NCBI RefSeq assembly: GCF_027744825.2
Contig: NC_071339.1
Coordinates: 28,381,501-28,445,500 of the forward strand
DNA length: 64,000 bases
Direction of reading: 5' to 3'
Source of the DNA: Synchiropus splendidus
Lineage: Eukaryota; Chordata; Actinopteri; Syngnathiformes; Callionymidae
Part shown: piece after piece, positions 36,301 to 49,247 of the stretch
Layout of the letters: every line of letters begins with the position of its first letter
How positions within the stretch are numbered: position 1 is the stretch's first letter
Notes under the pieces: generated by a model
Database searches by the model: none
The model's input: the letters and a program-made list of their open reading frames with translations, nothing else
Told to the model about the DNA's origin: nothing
Position numbers and translations under genes: made by a program

Positions 36301-38620
36301 TAATGAACAAAGTGGGCGGCGCGTCACACCAACAAATGTGATGAAGATCAAAATCGGGCGGCGCCTCACGCAACCAGATATGGTTATGAGCAAAGGGAAT
36401 GGCGCGTTGAACGACCAAATAGGTTAATACGCAATATGGGCGGCAAAGTGGGCGGCGCCTCACGCAACCAGATATGGTTATGAGCAAAGGGAATGGCGCG
36501 TTGAACGACCAAATATGTTAATACGCAATATGGGCGGCAAAGTGGGCAGCGCGTCACACAACCAAATATGGCAATGAACAAAGTGCGTCGGTGCGTCATG
36601 AGACCAAATATGGTAATGAGCAAAGTGGACGGCACGTCACGCGACCGAATATGGTAATAAGCAAGGCGGGCGGCGCGTCACACGACCAAATATCTTAATT
36701 AACAAAGTGGGCGGCGCATCACTTGACTAAATATGGTTATGAGCAAAGTTGGCGGCAAAGTGGGCGGCAAAGTGGGCGGCAAAGTGGGTGGCGTGTCACT
36801 CGACCAAAAACGGTAATGAGCAAAGAGGGCGGCAAAGTGGGCGGCAAAGTGGGCGGCAATATGGGCTGCAAAGTGGGCGGCGCGTCACACAACCAAATAT
36901 GGCAATGAACAAAGTGCGTCGGTCCGTCATGAGACCAAATATGGTAATGAGCAAAGTGGACGGCACGTCACGCGACCGAATATGGTAATAAGCAAGGCGG
37001 GCGGCGCGTCACACGACCAAATATCTTAATTAACAAAGTGGGCGGCGCATCACTTGACTAAATATGGTTATGAGCAAAGTGGGCGGCAAAGTGGGCCGCA
37101 AAGTGGGCGGCAAAGTGGGCGGCAAAGTGGGCGGCGTGTCACTCGACCAAAAACGGTAATGAGCAAAGTGGGCGGCAAAGTGGGCGGCAAAGTGGGCGGC
37201 AAAGTGGGCGGCGTGTCACTCGACCAAAAACGGTAATGAGCAAAGAGGGCGGCACGTTGCGTGACCAAATATGGTAATGAACAAAGTTGCCGTCGCATCT
37301 CGCAACCAGATATGGTAATGAGCGAAGTGGGCGGCGCGTCACGCTATCAAATATTATAATGAGCAAAGTTGGCGCCGCGTCACTGGACCAAATATGGCAA
37401 TGAACAAAGTCGGCGTCGGTTCAAGCAACGAGATATGATTATGAGCAAAGTGAACGGCGCGTTGAACGACGAAAAATGATAATGCACAAAGTGGGCCGAA
37501 GAGTGGGAGTCAAAGTGGGCGGCAAAGTGGGTGGCAAAGTGGTCGGCGCATCACCCGACCAAATATGGCAATGAACAAAGTGGGCGACCGTCACGTGACC
37601 AAATATCGTAATGAACAAAGTGGGAGGCGGTTCACACAACCAAATAAGGTAATAAGCAAAGTGGGCGGTCGTCACGTGACCAAATATGGTAATGAACAAA
37701 GAGGGCGTCGGCTCACGCAACCAGTAATATGGTTATGAGCAAAGTGAACCGTCCGTTGAACAACCAAATATGGCTATGCGCTATGTGGGCGGCAAAGTGG
37801 GCGGAAGAGTGGGCAGCGCGTCACGTGACCAAATATGGTAATGAACAAAGTGGGCGGCGCGCCACGCCACCAAATATTGTAATCAGCAAAGTAAGCGGAG
37901 CGTCAAACAACCAAATATGGTAATGAACAAAGCGAGACGCCCGTCACGCAACCAAATAAGGTAATGAGCAAAGTGGGCGGCGCATCACGTGACGTAATAT
38001 TGTAATGAACAAAGTGGACGGTGCGTCACGTGACCAAATATGGTAATGAGCTAAGTGGGCGGCGCGTCAGGCGACCAAATATTGTAATGAGCAAAGTGGG
38101 CGTCGCATTGCACGAGCAAATATGGTCGTGAGAAAACATGGCGGCCTAGTGGGCAGAGCTTCACACGATGAAATATGGCAATGAACAAAGAGGGCGGAGC
38201 GTCACGCGACCAAATATGGAAATGAGTAAAGGGGGCGGAGCGTCACACAACCAAATATGGTAATGAACAACGAGGGCGCCGCGTCACACGATGAAATTTG
38301 GTAATGAACAACATGGGCGGCGAGTCACACAACCAAATATAGTAATGAACAAAGAGGGCGGCACGTCACGTGACCAAATGTTGTAATGAGCAAAGTAGGC
38401 GGAGCGTCACTCAACCAAATATGGTAATGAATAAAGAGCTGAGCATAACGCGACCAAATATGGACGTGAGAAAAGATGGCGGCGAAGTGGTCGGAGCTTT
38501 ACACGACGAAATATGGCAATGAACGAACAGGGTGGGGCATCCCGCGACCAAATATGGAAATGAGTAAAGGGGGCGGAGCGTGACTAAACCAAATATGGCA
38601 ATGAACACAGTGGGCGGGGC
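33334..38620. repeat. Higher-order block, copy 2 (about 5.3 kb)
   Basis: Tandem second copy of the block at 27061-33333. It is about 1 kb shorter, mostly from one net difference of about 0.74 kb equivalent to roughly 28.9-30.4 kb in copy 1. The right end is approximate. Confidence 0.8.
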
Positions 38621-39980
38621 GTCACGTGACCAAATATGGTGACAAACCAAGTGGGCGGCGCGTCACGCCACTAAATATGGTAAAGAACAAAGTGGGCGCC
38701 GAGTCACGCGACCAAATATGGTAGTGAGAATAGATGGCGGCAAAGTGGCCGGCGCGTCACGCGACCAAATATGGTAATGAGCATAGTGGGCGGCGCGTCA
38801 CGCGACCAAATATTGTAATGAGTAAAGCTGGCGGAGCGTCACACAACCAAATATGGTAATGGACAACGTGGGTGGCGCGTCACACGACCAAATTTGGCAA
38901 TGAACAACATGGGCGGCGCGTCAAACAACCAAATATGGTAAAGAACAAAGTGGGCGGCGCGTCATGCGACCAAATATTGTAATGAGCAAAGTAGGCGGTG
39001 CGTCACACAACCAAATATGGTAATGAACAACGTGGGCGGTGCGTCACACGACCAAATTTGGTAATGATCAACATGGTCGGCGCGTCACACAACCAAATAG
39101 GGTAATGAACAAAGTGGGCCACGCGTCACGCGACCAAATATGGTAATGAACAAAGTGGGTCGCGCGTCACACGACCAAATTTGGTAATGATCAACATGGG
39201 CGGTGAGTCATACAACCAAATATGCTCGTGAGAAAAGATGGCGGCAAAGTGGGCGGAGCTTCACACGACGAAATATGGCAATGTACAAAGAGGGTGGGGC
39301 GTCATGCGACCAAATATGGAAATGAGAAAAGGGGGCGGAGCGTGACAACCAAATATTGTAATGAGCAAAGTAGGCAGTGCGTCACTCAACCAAATATGGT
39401 AATGAACAACGTGTGCGGCACGTCACACGACCAAATTTGGTAATGAACAACATGGGCGGCGAGTCACACAACCAAATATAGTCATGAACAAAGAGGGCGG
39501 CGCGTCACATGATCAAATATGGTGATGTACAAAGTGTGTCGCGCGTCACGTGACCTAATATTGTAATGAGTAAAGTGGGCGGAGCGTCACACAACCAAAT
39601 ATGGTGTTGAACAACGTGGGCACCGCGTCACACGACCAAATTTGGTAATGAACATGGGCGGCGCGTCACACAACCAAATATAGTTATGATCAAAGAGGGC
39701 GACGCGTCATGTGACCAAATATGGTAATGAACAAAGTGGGTTGCGCGTCACGCGACCAAATATGGTAGTGAGAATAGATGGCGGCAAAGTGGGTGTCGCG
39801 TCACGCGACCAAATATGGTAATGGGCATAGTGGGCGGCGCGTCACGCAACCAATTATTGTAATGAGCAAAGTAGGCGGAGCGTCACACAACCAAATATGG
39901 TAATGGACAACGTGGACGGCGCGTCACACGACCAAATTTTGTAATGAATAACATGGGAGGCGCGTCACACAACCAAATAT

Positions 39981-42900
39981 GGTATTGAACAAAGTGGGTG
40001 GCGCGTCACGCGACCCAATATGGTAATGAGCAAAGTGGGCGGCGCGTCACACCAACAAATATGGTAATGAGCAAAGTTGGTGGCGCGTCACCCGACCAAA
40101 TATTGTAATGAACAAAGTAGGCGGTGCGTCACACGACCAAATTTGGTAATGATCAACATGGGCGGCGCGTCACACAACCAAATAGGGTAATGAACAAAGT
40201 GGGCCGCGCGTCACGCCACCAAATATGGTAATGAGCAAAGTGGGCGGAGCGTCACGCCACCAAATATGGTAATGAGAAAAGTGGGCGGTGCGTCACACAA
40301 CCAAATATGGTAATGGACAACGTGGACGGCGCGTCACACCACCGAATTTGGTAATAAATAACATGGGAGGCGCGTCACACAACCAAATATGGTATTGAAC
40401 AAAGTGGGTGGCGCGTCACGCGACCCAATATGGTAATGAGCAAAGTGGGCGGCGCGTCACACCAACAAATATGGTAATGAGCAAAGTTGGTGGCGCGTCA
40501 CGCGACCAAATATTGTAATGAACAAAGTAGGCGGTGCGTCACTCGACCAAATTTGGTAATGATCAACATGGGCGGCGCGTCACACAACCAAATAGGGTAA
40601 TGAACAAAGTGGGCCGCCCGTCACGCCACCAAATATGGTAATGAGCAAAGTGGGCGGAGCGTCACGCCACCAAATATGGTAATGAGAAAAGTGGGCGGTG
40701 CGTCACGCGACCAAATATTGTAATGAGCAAATTAGGCAGAGCGTCACACAACCAAATATGGTAATGAACAAAGTGGACGCCGCGTCACGCGACCAAATAT
40801 GGTAATGAACAAAGTCGGAGTCGCCTCACGCAACCAGATATGGTTATGAGCAAAGTGAACGGTGCGTTGAACGACCAATTAAGGTTATTCGCAAAGTGGG
40901 CGGCGCGTCACGCCACCAAATATGATAAAGAACAAAGTGGGCGGTGCGTCACACAACCAAATATAGTAATGAACAAAGAGGGCGGCGCGTCACGTGACCA
41001 AATATGGTGATGTACAAAGTGGGCGGCGCGTCACACGACCAAATTTGGTAATGAATAACATGGGTGGCGCGTCACACAACCAAATATGATATTGAACAAA
41101 GTGGGTGGCGCGTCACGCGACCAAATATTGTAATGAGCAAAGTGGGCGGCGCGTCACACCAACAAATATGGTAATGAGCAAAGTTGGTAGCGCGTCACGC
41201 GACCAAATATTGTAATGAACAAAGTAGGCGGTGCGTCACACAACCAAATATGGTAATGAACAACGTGGGTGGTGCGTCACACGACCAAATTTGGTCATGA
41301 TCAACATGGCCGGCGCGTCACACAACCAAATAGGGTAATGAACAAAGTGGGCCGCGCGTCACGCCACCAAATATGGTAATGAGCAAAGTGGGCGGAGCGT
41401 CACGCCACCAAATATGGTAATGAGAAAAGTGGGCGGTGCGTCACACAACCAAATATGGTAATGGCCAACGTGGACGGCGCGTCACACCACCGAATTTGGT
41501 AATAAATAACATGGGAGACGCGTCACACAACCAAATAAGGTAATGAACAAAGTGGGCGGCGCGTCACGCCAACAAATATGGTTATGAACAAAGTGGGCGG
41601 CGCGTCACGCGACCAAATGTTGTAATGAGCAAAGTAGGCGGTGCGTCACACAACCAAATATGATAATGAACAAAGTGGGCCGCGCGTCACACCAACAAAT
41701 ATGGTAATGAGCAAAGTTGGTAGCGCGTCACGCGACCAAATATTGTAATGAACAAAGTAGGTGGTGCGTCACACAACCAAATATGGTAATGAACGACATG
41801 GGTGGTGCGTCACACGACCAAATTTGGTAATGATGAACATGGCCGGCGCGTCACACAACCAAATAGGGTAATGAACAAAGTGGGCCGCGCGTCACGCCAC
41901 CAAATATGGTAATGAGCAAAGTGGGTGGACCGTCACGCCACCAAATATGGTAATGAGAAAAGTGGGCGGTGCGTCACACAACCAAATATGGGAATGGACA
42001 ACGTGGACGGCGCGTCACACCACCGAATTTGGTAATAAATAACATGGGAGACGCGTCACACAACCAAATAAGGTTATGAGCAAAGTGGGCGGCGCGTCAC
42101 GCGACCAAATGTTGTAATGAGCAAAGTAGGCGGTGCGTCACACAACCAAATATGATAATGAACAAAGTGGGCCGCGCGTCACACCAACAAATATGGTAAT
42201 GAGCAAAGTTGGTAGCGCGTCACGCGACCAAATATTGTAATGAACAAAGTAGGCGGTGCGTCACACAACCAAATATGGTAATGAACAACGTGGGTGGTGC
42301 GTCACACGACCAAATTTGGTAATGAGGAACATGGCCGGCGCGTCACACAACCAAATAGGGTAATGAACAAAGTGGGCCGCGCGTCACGCCACCAAATATG
42401 GTAATGAGCAAAGTGGGCGGAGCGCCACGCCACCAAATATGGTAATGAGAAAAGTGGGCGGTGCGTCACACAACCAAATATGGGAATGGACAACGTGGAC
42501 GGCGCGTCACACCACCGAATTTGGTAATAAATAACATGGGAGGCGCGTCACACAACCAAATAAGGTAATGAGCAAAGTGGGCGGCGCGTCACGCCAACAA
42601 ATATGGTTATGAGCAAAGTGGGCGGCGCGTCACGCGACCAAATGTTGTAATGAGCAAAGTAGGCGGTGCGTCACACAACCAAATATGATAATGAACAAAG
42701 TGGGCCGCGCGTCACACCAACAAATATGGTAATGAGCAAAGTTGGTAGCGCGTCACGCGACCAAATATTGTAATGAACAAAGTAGGCGGTGCGTCACACA
42801 ACAAAATATGGTAATGAACAACATGGGTGGTGCGTCACACGACCAAATTTGGTAATGATGAACATGGCTGGCGCGTCACACAACCAAATAGGGTAATGAA

Positions 42901-43400
42901 CAAAGTGGGCCGCGCGTCACGCCACCAAATATGGTAATGAGCAAAGTGGGCGGAGCGCCACGCCACCAAACATGGTAATGAGAAAAGTGGGCGGTGCGTC
43001 ACACAACCAAATATGGGAATGGACAACGTGGACGGCGCGTCACACCACCGAATTTGGTAATAAATAACATGGGAGGCGCGTCACACAACCAAATAAGGTA
43101 ATGAGCAAAGTGGGCGGCGCGTCAGGCCAAAAAATATGGTTATGAGCAAAGTGGGCGGCGCGTCACGCGACCAAATGTTGTAATGAGCAAAGTAGGCGGT
43201 GCGTCACACAACCAAATATGATAATGAACAAAGTGGGCCGCGCGTCACTTCCACCAAATATGGTAATGAGCAAAGTGGGCGGAGCGTCACGCCACCAAAT
43301 ATGGTAATGAGAAAAGTGGGCGGTGCGTCACGCGACCAAATATTGTAATGAGCAAATTAGGCAGAGCGTCACACAACCAAATATGGTAATGAACAAAGCG
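39981..43400. repeat. Short higher-order repeats of 10, 12 and 13 units
   Basis: Marker variants recur at multiples of 41: 39981 to 40391 is 410 bp, 41681 to 42173 is 492 bp, 42173 to 42706 and 42302 to 42835 are 533 bp. The successive blocks are nearly identical, so this segment was homogenised recently. Confidence 0.85.
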
Positions 43401-44343
43401 GACGCCGCGTCACGCGACCAAATATGTTAATGAACAAAGTGGGAGGCGTGTCACGTGACCAAATATGATGAAGAACAAAGTCGGCGGCGCGTCACATGAT
43501 CAAATATGGTAATGAACAAAGTGGGAGTCGCCTCACGCAACCAGATATGGTTATGAGCAAAGTGAACGGTGCGTTGAACGACCAAATAAGGTTATTCGCA
43601 AAGTGGGCGGCGCGTCACGCCACCAAATATGGTAAAGAACAAAGTGGGAGGCGCGTCACACACCCAAATATAGTAATGAACAAAGAGGGCGGCGCGTCAT
43701 GCGACCAAATATGGTAATGAACAAAGTGGGTCACGCGTCACGCCACCAAATATGGTAATTAGCTAAGTGCGCAGTGCGTCATTGGACCAAATATTGTAAT
43801 GATCAAAGTGGGCTGCGCGTTGCGCGACCAAAAATGGTAATGCCCAAAGTGAGGGCCGCATCACGTGACCAAATAAAGTAATAAGCAAAGTGGGTGTCCC
43901 GTCACGCAACCAGATATGGTTATAAGCAATGTGTGCGGCGCGTTACACGACCAAATATGGTAATGCGCATAGTAAGTGCCGCATCACGTCACCAAATATT
44001 TTAATAAGCAAAGTGGGCGTCGCTTGACGCAACCAGATATGGTCATGAGCAAAGTGAGCGTCAAAGTGGCCGGCAAAGTGGGCGGCGTGTCACGCGACCA
44101 TATATGTTACTGAACAAAGATGGCGGGGCGTTACACGACTAAATATGGTAATGAGCAAAGATGGCGGGGCGTCATGCGACCAAATATGGTAATGAACTAA
44201 GTGGGCGGCGTGTCACGCGACCAAATATGGTGTTGAGCAAAGTTGGTTGCCAAGTAGGCGTCAAAGTGGGCGCAGCATCACATGACAAATATGGTAATGA
44301 GCAAAGTGGGCTGGCACATCACGTGACCTAATATGGTAATGAT

Positions 44344-45489
44344 GCAATTCTCACTACAAACACCACACCTTGCTTACTTTTGCAGAACCCATTGTATAAT
44401 TTGGTGAAGCAAGACGAAACACTTATGATATGTTTTTTGAATGATAATGCTGTTCATGAATGTGCCTTGATGTTTTGTAAAACATTTAAATGCACACTTT
44501 TTGCTCTTTCAGAATACAGTCAGATGGTTGGACAAGGTGGTTATCAGCCAGTCACAACAGTTAATACCAAGAGTCCAAGGGTCCTGTTTTGTCATTACGT
44601 CATGTGGATATTTAATGCAAATATACACCTTCACTGTGGATGTGTTTAGTCGATTTTATCATATTGCAATTGGGAAAGCAACAATGCGTAACATTTAGAC
44701 ATAAATACATTATTTTCATGTTTTCTGAGAAGACAGGTTTCAGTATGAACGGTCACAAATCCCGGAGTCAGACTCTCCAACTCTCTGTTAAACAATCCCT
44801 ACGACTGTGTAAATTCTCTGGGCGAGCCGCCCAGATGCGTATTCTGAGAGTGGTGTCACTGCCCCAACTCCAACCTGACCGCTACACTTTAAGGCAGAAG
44901 GGTAGAGCAACCTCGAAAGCGAACTGTCATTCATTGTCTGCTAGTCAGAATATTGCAGACGGCAAAATCTCTCCACTTTTAACACTCTGATCAAGTGCCT
45001 TCTCCTCAGAATAATAGGTATGTATGTATGCTCCTTATTGAAACACGCTGAGTCATGATGTAATAAAGCTAGACAGGAAAAAAGCTTGGTTCTTATTCAT
45101 TCTCCGGTTTTTGTTCCCCTGTGCTCTCTGTTATGTTTCCCGACAAATTCACAGAGAAAAACCAGCGCAGAATCATAATATGGAAATGCATTTTTTTGGT
45201 TTAAATTAGTCTGAATCAGTTTAGTGAATGTGCCACATTTTCGTGGAATTAAATGAAACATATTCACCGTGCATGCATGCGGGCGCACGAACGTACGGTC
45301 AACAAATTTTTAAACAGGCATTGTCATCCGCTACTATGCTGTCTATTAGACTGTCACTGCCTGATGCGGTCAGCTGGAAATTCTGGGACTGGAACCGGAA
45401 ATTGCGCATGTTTTACCAACTGACGTTTACTGGTAAGCGCATCCATCCATGGTTATATCACGTACAGCTGATGAAAGTTTCTTTTTTAA
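44344..45489. other. Non-repetitive stretch, nothing recognised
   Basis: The 41-bp array ends and A/T-richer sequence begins. Several open frames of 60-116 codons occur, with acceptor-like TTTTGCAG and CTTTCAG sequences near 44380 and 44513. No protein family, RNA gene or known element is recognisable. Confidence 0.4.
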
Positions 45490-46402
45490 CTACTTAAAAT
45501 TTTTACTTCTACAGTCTAGATTAAGGGTTCTGGTTAGGTTTAGGTCTGTGCAGTCCGACGCCCTCAAAGAGAACCAGAGGGGACATTTTGCATTCGCTTT
45601 TGTAGCGAACAGATCTGTAATCCGAACCGGCTCCAAACAGATGTTATAATTCGAGGCGACAGCTCCCACTCCTGCATCAGGGCACCCCCTCGGGACATAC
45701 CGTCTGCTCCCACATTGAGCAACACCGGGACGTGACGTGCTCTCAGTGACAGCAGATGACTGTCCGCCTATTCTAAGATGGATGCTGCCACCTTGTGGAG
45801 AGCGGGTGACCTGACACCCCCTTGTCTGTTCAGGTACGCTACAGCAGTCGAGTTGTCCGACCTGATCATGACATGGTGCCTTTCCACGCGAGGAGCAAAG
45901 TGGCGAAGAACTAGGTCCACCGCCATCAACTCTAAAACATTTATGTGGCGGACCTGACCAGACTCCACCCACGCTGTCTCCGTCCAGCGCCCTGCCCCAG
46001 CCCGACAGGGACGCGTCTGTGAACATGTGAAGATATCGAGGGACACAACTGATCGGCATGCCCCTTATCAGACGTGCGCGAGAGTCCCAGAACATCAGAT
46101 CCCGACGTGCCTGTCCGGACAGCACCAGACAGCGATTCTTGTCCTTCACTGGGTCCAGCTTCAAGCGGCTGAACTGGGTGCGCTGCAGACATGAGCCGCG
46201 ACATGACATTGCAGGCTCTCACACGGGCGTTGTCTCTGGCTGTCGCTACCTCATCATCAAAAAAACCCATCTCCGTGTCTTCCTGATCCACTCTCGCCCC
46301 TTTTTTTTTAATAAAGACGAGACTTCCTGGTCGAGACATTCTCTCTCCTGCACTGTGCAGGGTGGAGAGACAAAATGCCCGAACCTCCCGCGTGAGCCAC
46401 AC
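45490..46402 (-). pseudogene. DIRS-like retrotransposon, RNase H region (fragment)
   Basis: In minus-strand frames that need at least two shifts, the order is: a lead-in from the RT thumb, then FTDASLSGWG (first RNase H Asp), HINVLELMAV (Glu region), MIRSDNSTAVAYLNRQGG (third Asp), and a tail with DLFATKANAKCPLWFSL. This order and wording fit RNase H of DIRS/Ngaro-type tyrosine-recombinase elements common in fish. No recombinase or termini are seen. Ty3/gypsy is less likely because of the GWG and DLFA motifs. Truncated and inactive. Confidence 0.7.
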
Positions 46403-46691
46403 TCGTCCGCTAGGGGTCGCACAAAATGGTCGGTCGTCATCTTCCCCACATCAGAACCGGTGGTCCGTGAAGATGGTGACGTCCTAACTCCTACTCGGAA
46501 AACGCGTCGACAAGCAGGAACCGTTGTATTAGGCCACAGGGGTCAAGCCAGGACTGCAGAACCACGTGCAAGTACATGAATTACCAGGCAGAGAATACTT
46601 TTGGGATTTTTCATTGAATCTGAAGTCAGATGAAGGAGTCTTTCGTCTCCTCCCTCCACAGAGCACCGCTGCTGGAAGGGCCTGGTCTCGG

Positions 46692-47039
46692 CTAGCTCAC
46701 CTCCTGTTCATGGGTCCGTGATGGTTGCCGCCTCCGGTCCTCACTGCTCTCCTCCTGGCGTGGACCCCTTCGGTCCTCCCTGCAATCGGACTGGGAACTA
46801 GGCCGCTTGCACGGGGGAGGCGCCTGCCTCTTCTCCGTGCCCACTTTCAGCATGCCAGAAAGCGGGGCCGCCGTCTTCCGTGAGCTCTCCAGCTTCTCCA
46901 AATGTTCGGTGATCCCCTCACCTTGTAGGAAGGCCGCCATCGTTACCTGGGCCTCCTGTAGCTCCTCCCTAGTCAGGTCCTCTTTGCTGTACAGCATCCT
47001 GTCCATCGAGCAGGCCAAGAGCGACATGTTGATGGCCAT
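46692..47039 (-). pseudogene. Possible ORF1 (Gag-like) fragment of the DIRS-like element
   Basis: A 115-residue minus-strand frame, mostly helical then Arg/Ser/Glu-rich, lies 5' of the RNase H fragment on the same strand. No conserved motif is visible. Association rests on strand and position, with the RT gone between them. Confidence 0.3.
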
Positions 47040-47049
47040 GCCGTGAAAA

Positions 47050-47500
47050 CCCTCTATACTACTATTTCATCAAGACCCACAAAAGAGTCTGGGTCGAAAC
47101 AGAAAAATCTAAGCATCATATACATTAACCGATCAGGTAACACAAAGGCAAAGAATATAGCATGATGTGATCAAAACATAACAAAAGCTTTTCATTATTT
47201 TTAAATCTTGCAATGTACTGTGGAATAACAGGTAACATGTGCAAACGTCATAATACTATTTCAATGACACCCACAAAAGAATTTGGGCCAAAACAAAAAA
47301 AAAAAAAAAAAAAGAAACAAGTGTCATATACATAAACCGAGTGGGTAGTATGACAATAAAGAATAAATTGTCCCTAGAAATGTGAGCAAAACTCTACAGA
47401 CACTTTTATTATTATAAAAATAGCAATTTACATAAGAATTGCACGCGAGATGAGCAAACGTCACAATACAAGTAGTTCATCGAGACCCACACTAAAAAAA
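47050..47500. repeat. Three diverged tandem copies of an A/T-rich repeat of about 200 bp
   Basis: The phrase GA(C)ACCCACA recurs near 47069, 47265 and 47478, each followed by similar A-rich sequence with CATATACAT and AAACCGA in the first two. One copy holds an A run of about 20. Family unknown. Confidence 0.55.
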
Positions 47501-48364
47501 TAAAATGAAAAATAGAACGGATGTTCGCCATATTTTGTGTTCAGACAGCGGAGAAACCTGAAAGCTATTGAGAAGTAAAATATACCAAGGTGACGTTTTT
47601 TGAAACATTTCTGTCAAATGGATTGACAAACTTCATTATTGCATGTTTTTCAGTGAGACTGGGTTGTCAGAGACGTGACCTTCCCAACCCGACCCTTTGA
47701 GGACCAGTTTTCCCACCACAGGGTTAATGCCTTTGGTTCAAGAACAACGATCAGTTTGGGATGTGATTTGAAACTTTGAGTTATCACAGTTCATCTCAAC
47801 AATGCTCACTACTACCTGTCATGTTCCGTTCATCAGTGCGTTCATTAAAAAATACTTGAACTGTTCATGGCACTCGATGGTTCGGTGTCTTTCATGCCAT
47901 CATTTGAAAAAAAGGCTTGTCATGTATCTGCAGTGTGGTGGTTAACACATCTGCCCAACGTGTGGAAGGTCCTCGGCTTGAAACCAAGCACAAACCACTT
48001 TGGCTTCTTACAGAGGGGAACCCTGACAACTTGCCTGTGATTTCCACCGTATTATCCACCCCTCTGGAACTCGGATTGAAACCTCTGATAAAAAGTGCCG
48101 AACAAACGAAAAAGTCTCACAAACCCTTGATGACAATGTCTTGAGTTGATGTGTGGTTCAAAATCTGAATCAAATCAGTTTTTAATTGAGTTATGGTGGT
48201 CCTACACTCTCTGCAACAGCAGAAGTGAAGTTCTGCCAAGGCTTCATGAAATACTGCCATTATTTTCACAGCTCAGTAGGTGGCACTCTAAAAATTGACA
48301 TGAGGCTTCACTGACATGTTTGTTCAAATCAGAAGAAGTGTGCCATCTGAAAATTAAGGCTGGT
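47501..48364. other. Nothing recognised
   Basis: A/T-rich sequence with only short, uninformative open frames. Confidence 0.4.
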
Positions 48365-48497
48365 ATGTTGAGCTGGTTCTCTTCTTTGAGATGATATATC
48401 CAGTTGCTGAGAACAGGCGTTCATTTGCCTTCCACCAAGAAAGGAGACTCTCAGTCTTCAGAAGAGGCTGCCCTACAAAGTATATCGGCACCTGTAA
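48365..48497 (-). pseudogene. hAT transposase C-terminal fragment
   Basis: On the minus strand, a region with LSWWKANERLFSATG and SKKRTS matches the dimerisation domain of hAT/ZBED transposases, where the W-W-x-x-N and R-x-FSA-x-G-x-I motifs are typical. The residues that normally lie between the two motifs are deleted. An acceptor-like TTACAG precedes it. Short relic. Confidence 0.65.
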
Positions 48498-48755
48498 CGG
48501 TATAACAAATGAAAACAAATATTTTGACAACATTGGGATAACAAATGTTAAAAAAAAACACTTATTCATATAAATACAACTTCCCTCATTTGCCATTGCA
48601 TGATTTTGAGCATCCAGTGAGTGATAGAGTGAATAATGGCAGACATGAGATACAGTACGACTGTGCTTTCCTGTTGTCCATATATATGTGAAAGGATATA
48701 ACTTAATGGCGACGAGGCATGGCTTCACGTTGTGCTTAACCGGTGTAGAGTTGGC

Positions 48756-48780
48756 GTTAGGGTTAGCCTAACCTAACCCT
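48756..48780. repeat. Small head-to-head telomere-like motif
   Basis: GTTAGGGTTAG is followed directly by CCTAACCTAACCCT, so a short TTAGGG-like run meets its own inverse. Too short to indicate a chromosome fusion. Confidence 0.4.
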
Positions 48781-48799
48781 CATCACTAGCAAGGCGTGT

Positions 48800-49140
48800 T
48801 AAGGCAAGAACGCGAAGCACACTGGTAAGCTTATTGTTGTGACATGAATAAAGACACTGGCATCACGCATGCCTGCAATCTACATATACCCATCCCGCCT
48901 TTTCACAACAAAAAAAAGTGTGTGTATTTGTGCAGTTACGGTAGCGACACCGAAAGCTCCAGTGAAGTGTTGAATGTGTCGAAATGTTTGTTGTGTTTTC
49001 TGAGATGACCGATAACAATGTGCTGTGTACTGAAATAAATAGACTTTATGTATTGTAAGAATATGGCTTCAACGTCTTTTACAAATAAATACACACATTG
49101 TCATATAATAACATGCATATTTTAAAAAATATATAAAAAG
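48800..49140. other. Nothing recognised
   Basis: A/T-rich sequence between the telomere-like motif and the inverted repeat at 49141. No gene or known repeat seen. Confidence 0.4.
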
Positions 49141-49247
49141 TACCACAAGGGGTTAGTGGAATCTTTCATTGGATTCACATTCAGGATGCCTGGCTAATAC
49201 ACATGTTTTTTTGTTTTGTTTTTTTAATAGAATTCTGAAGTAAAGTG

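Larger units (their letters stand above)
20914..44343. repeat. 41-bp tandem array, 23.4 kb
   Basis: The unit reads as CCAAATATGG, then TAATGA, then a C/A-rich joint, AAAGTGGGCGG, and a CpG-rich block around CGTCACGCGA. About 570 units by length. Many places expand a 12-bp sub-repeat (GCAAAGTGGGCG). Units are diverged but stay in register over long stretches. Numerous open frames of 60-100 codons occur on both strands only because the unit is repetitive; none looks like a gene. The right end degrades between about 44,000 and 44,343. Confidence 0.97.

Noticed and set aside
20914..44343. Dozens of 60-100-codon open frames on both strands of the array, with repeated Gly-Gly-Lys-Val or Phe-Gly-Arg-Val-Thr motifs.
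   Set aside because: They are produced by the 41-bp and 12-bp repeats themselves, occur on both strands and in all frames, and have no independent coding signal.
20914..44343. Regular repeats reminiscent of a CRISPR array.
   Set aside because: There are no unique spacers of constant size; the whole 41-bp unit repeats head to tail, and the surroundings are eukaryotic.
44380..44990. Host gene exons next to acceptor-like sequences.
   Set aside because: No donor pairs, no conserved protein and overlapping frames of similar length; not supportable.
48756..48780. Telomere fusion site.
   Set aside because: Only about two imperfect telomere-like units on each side; chance or transposon-end origin is more likely.
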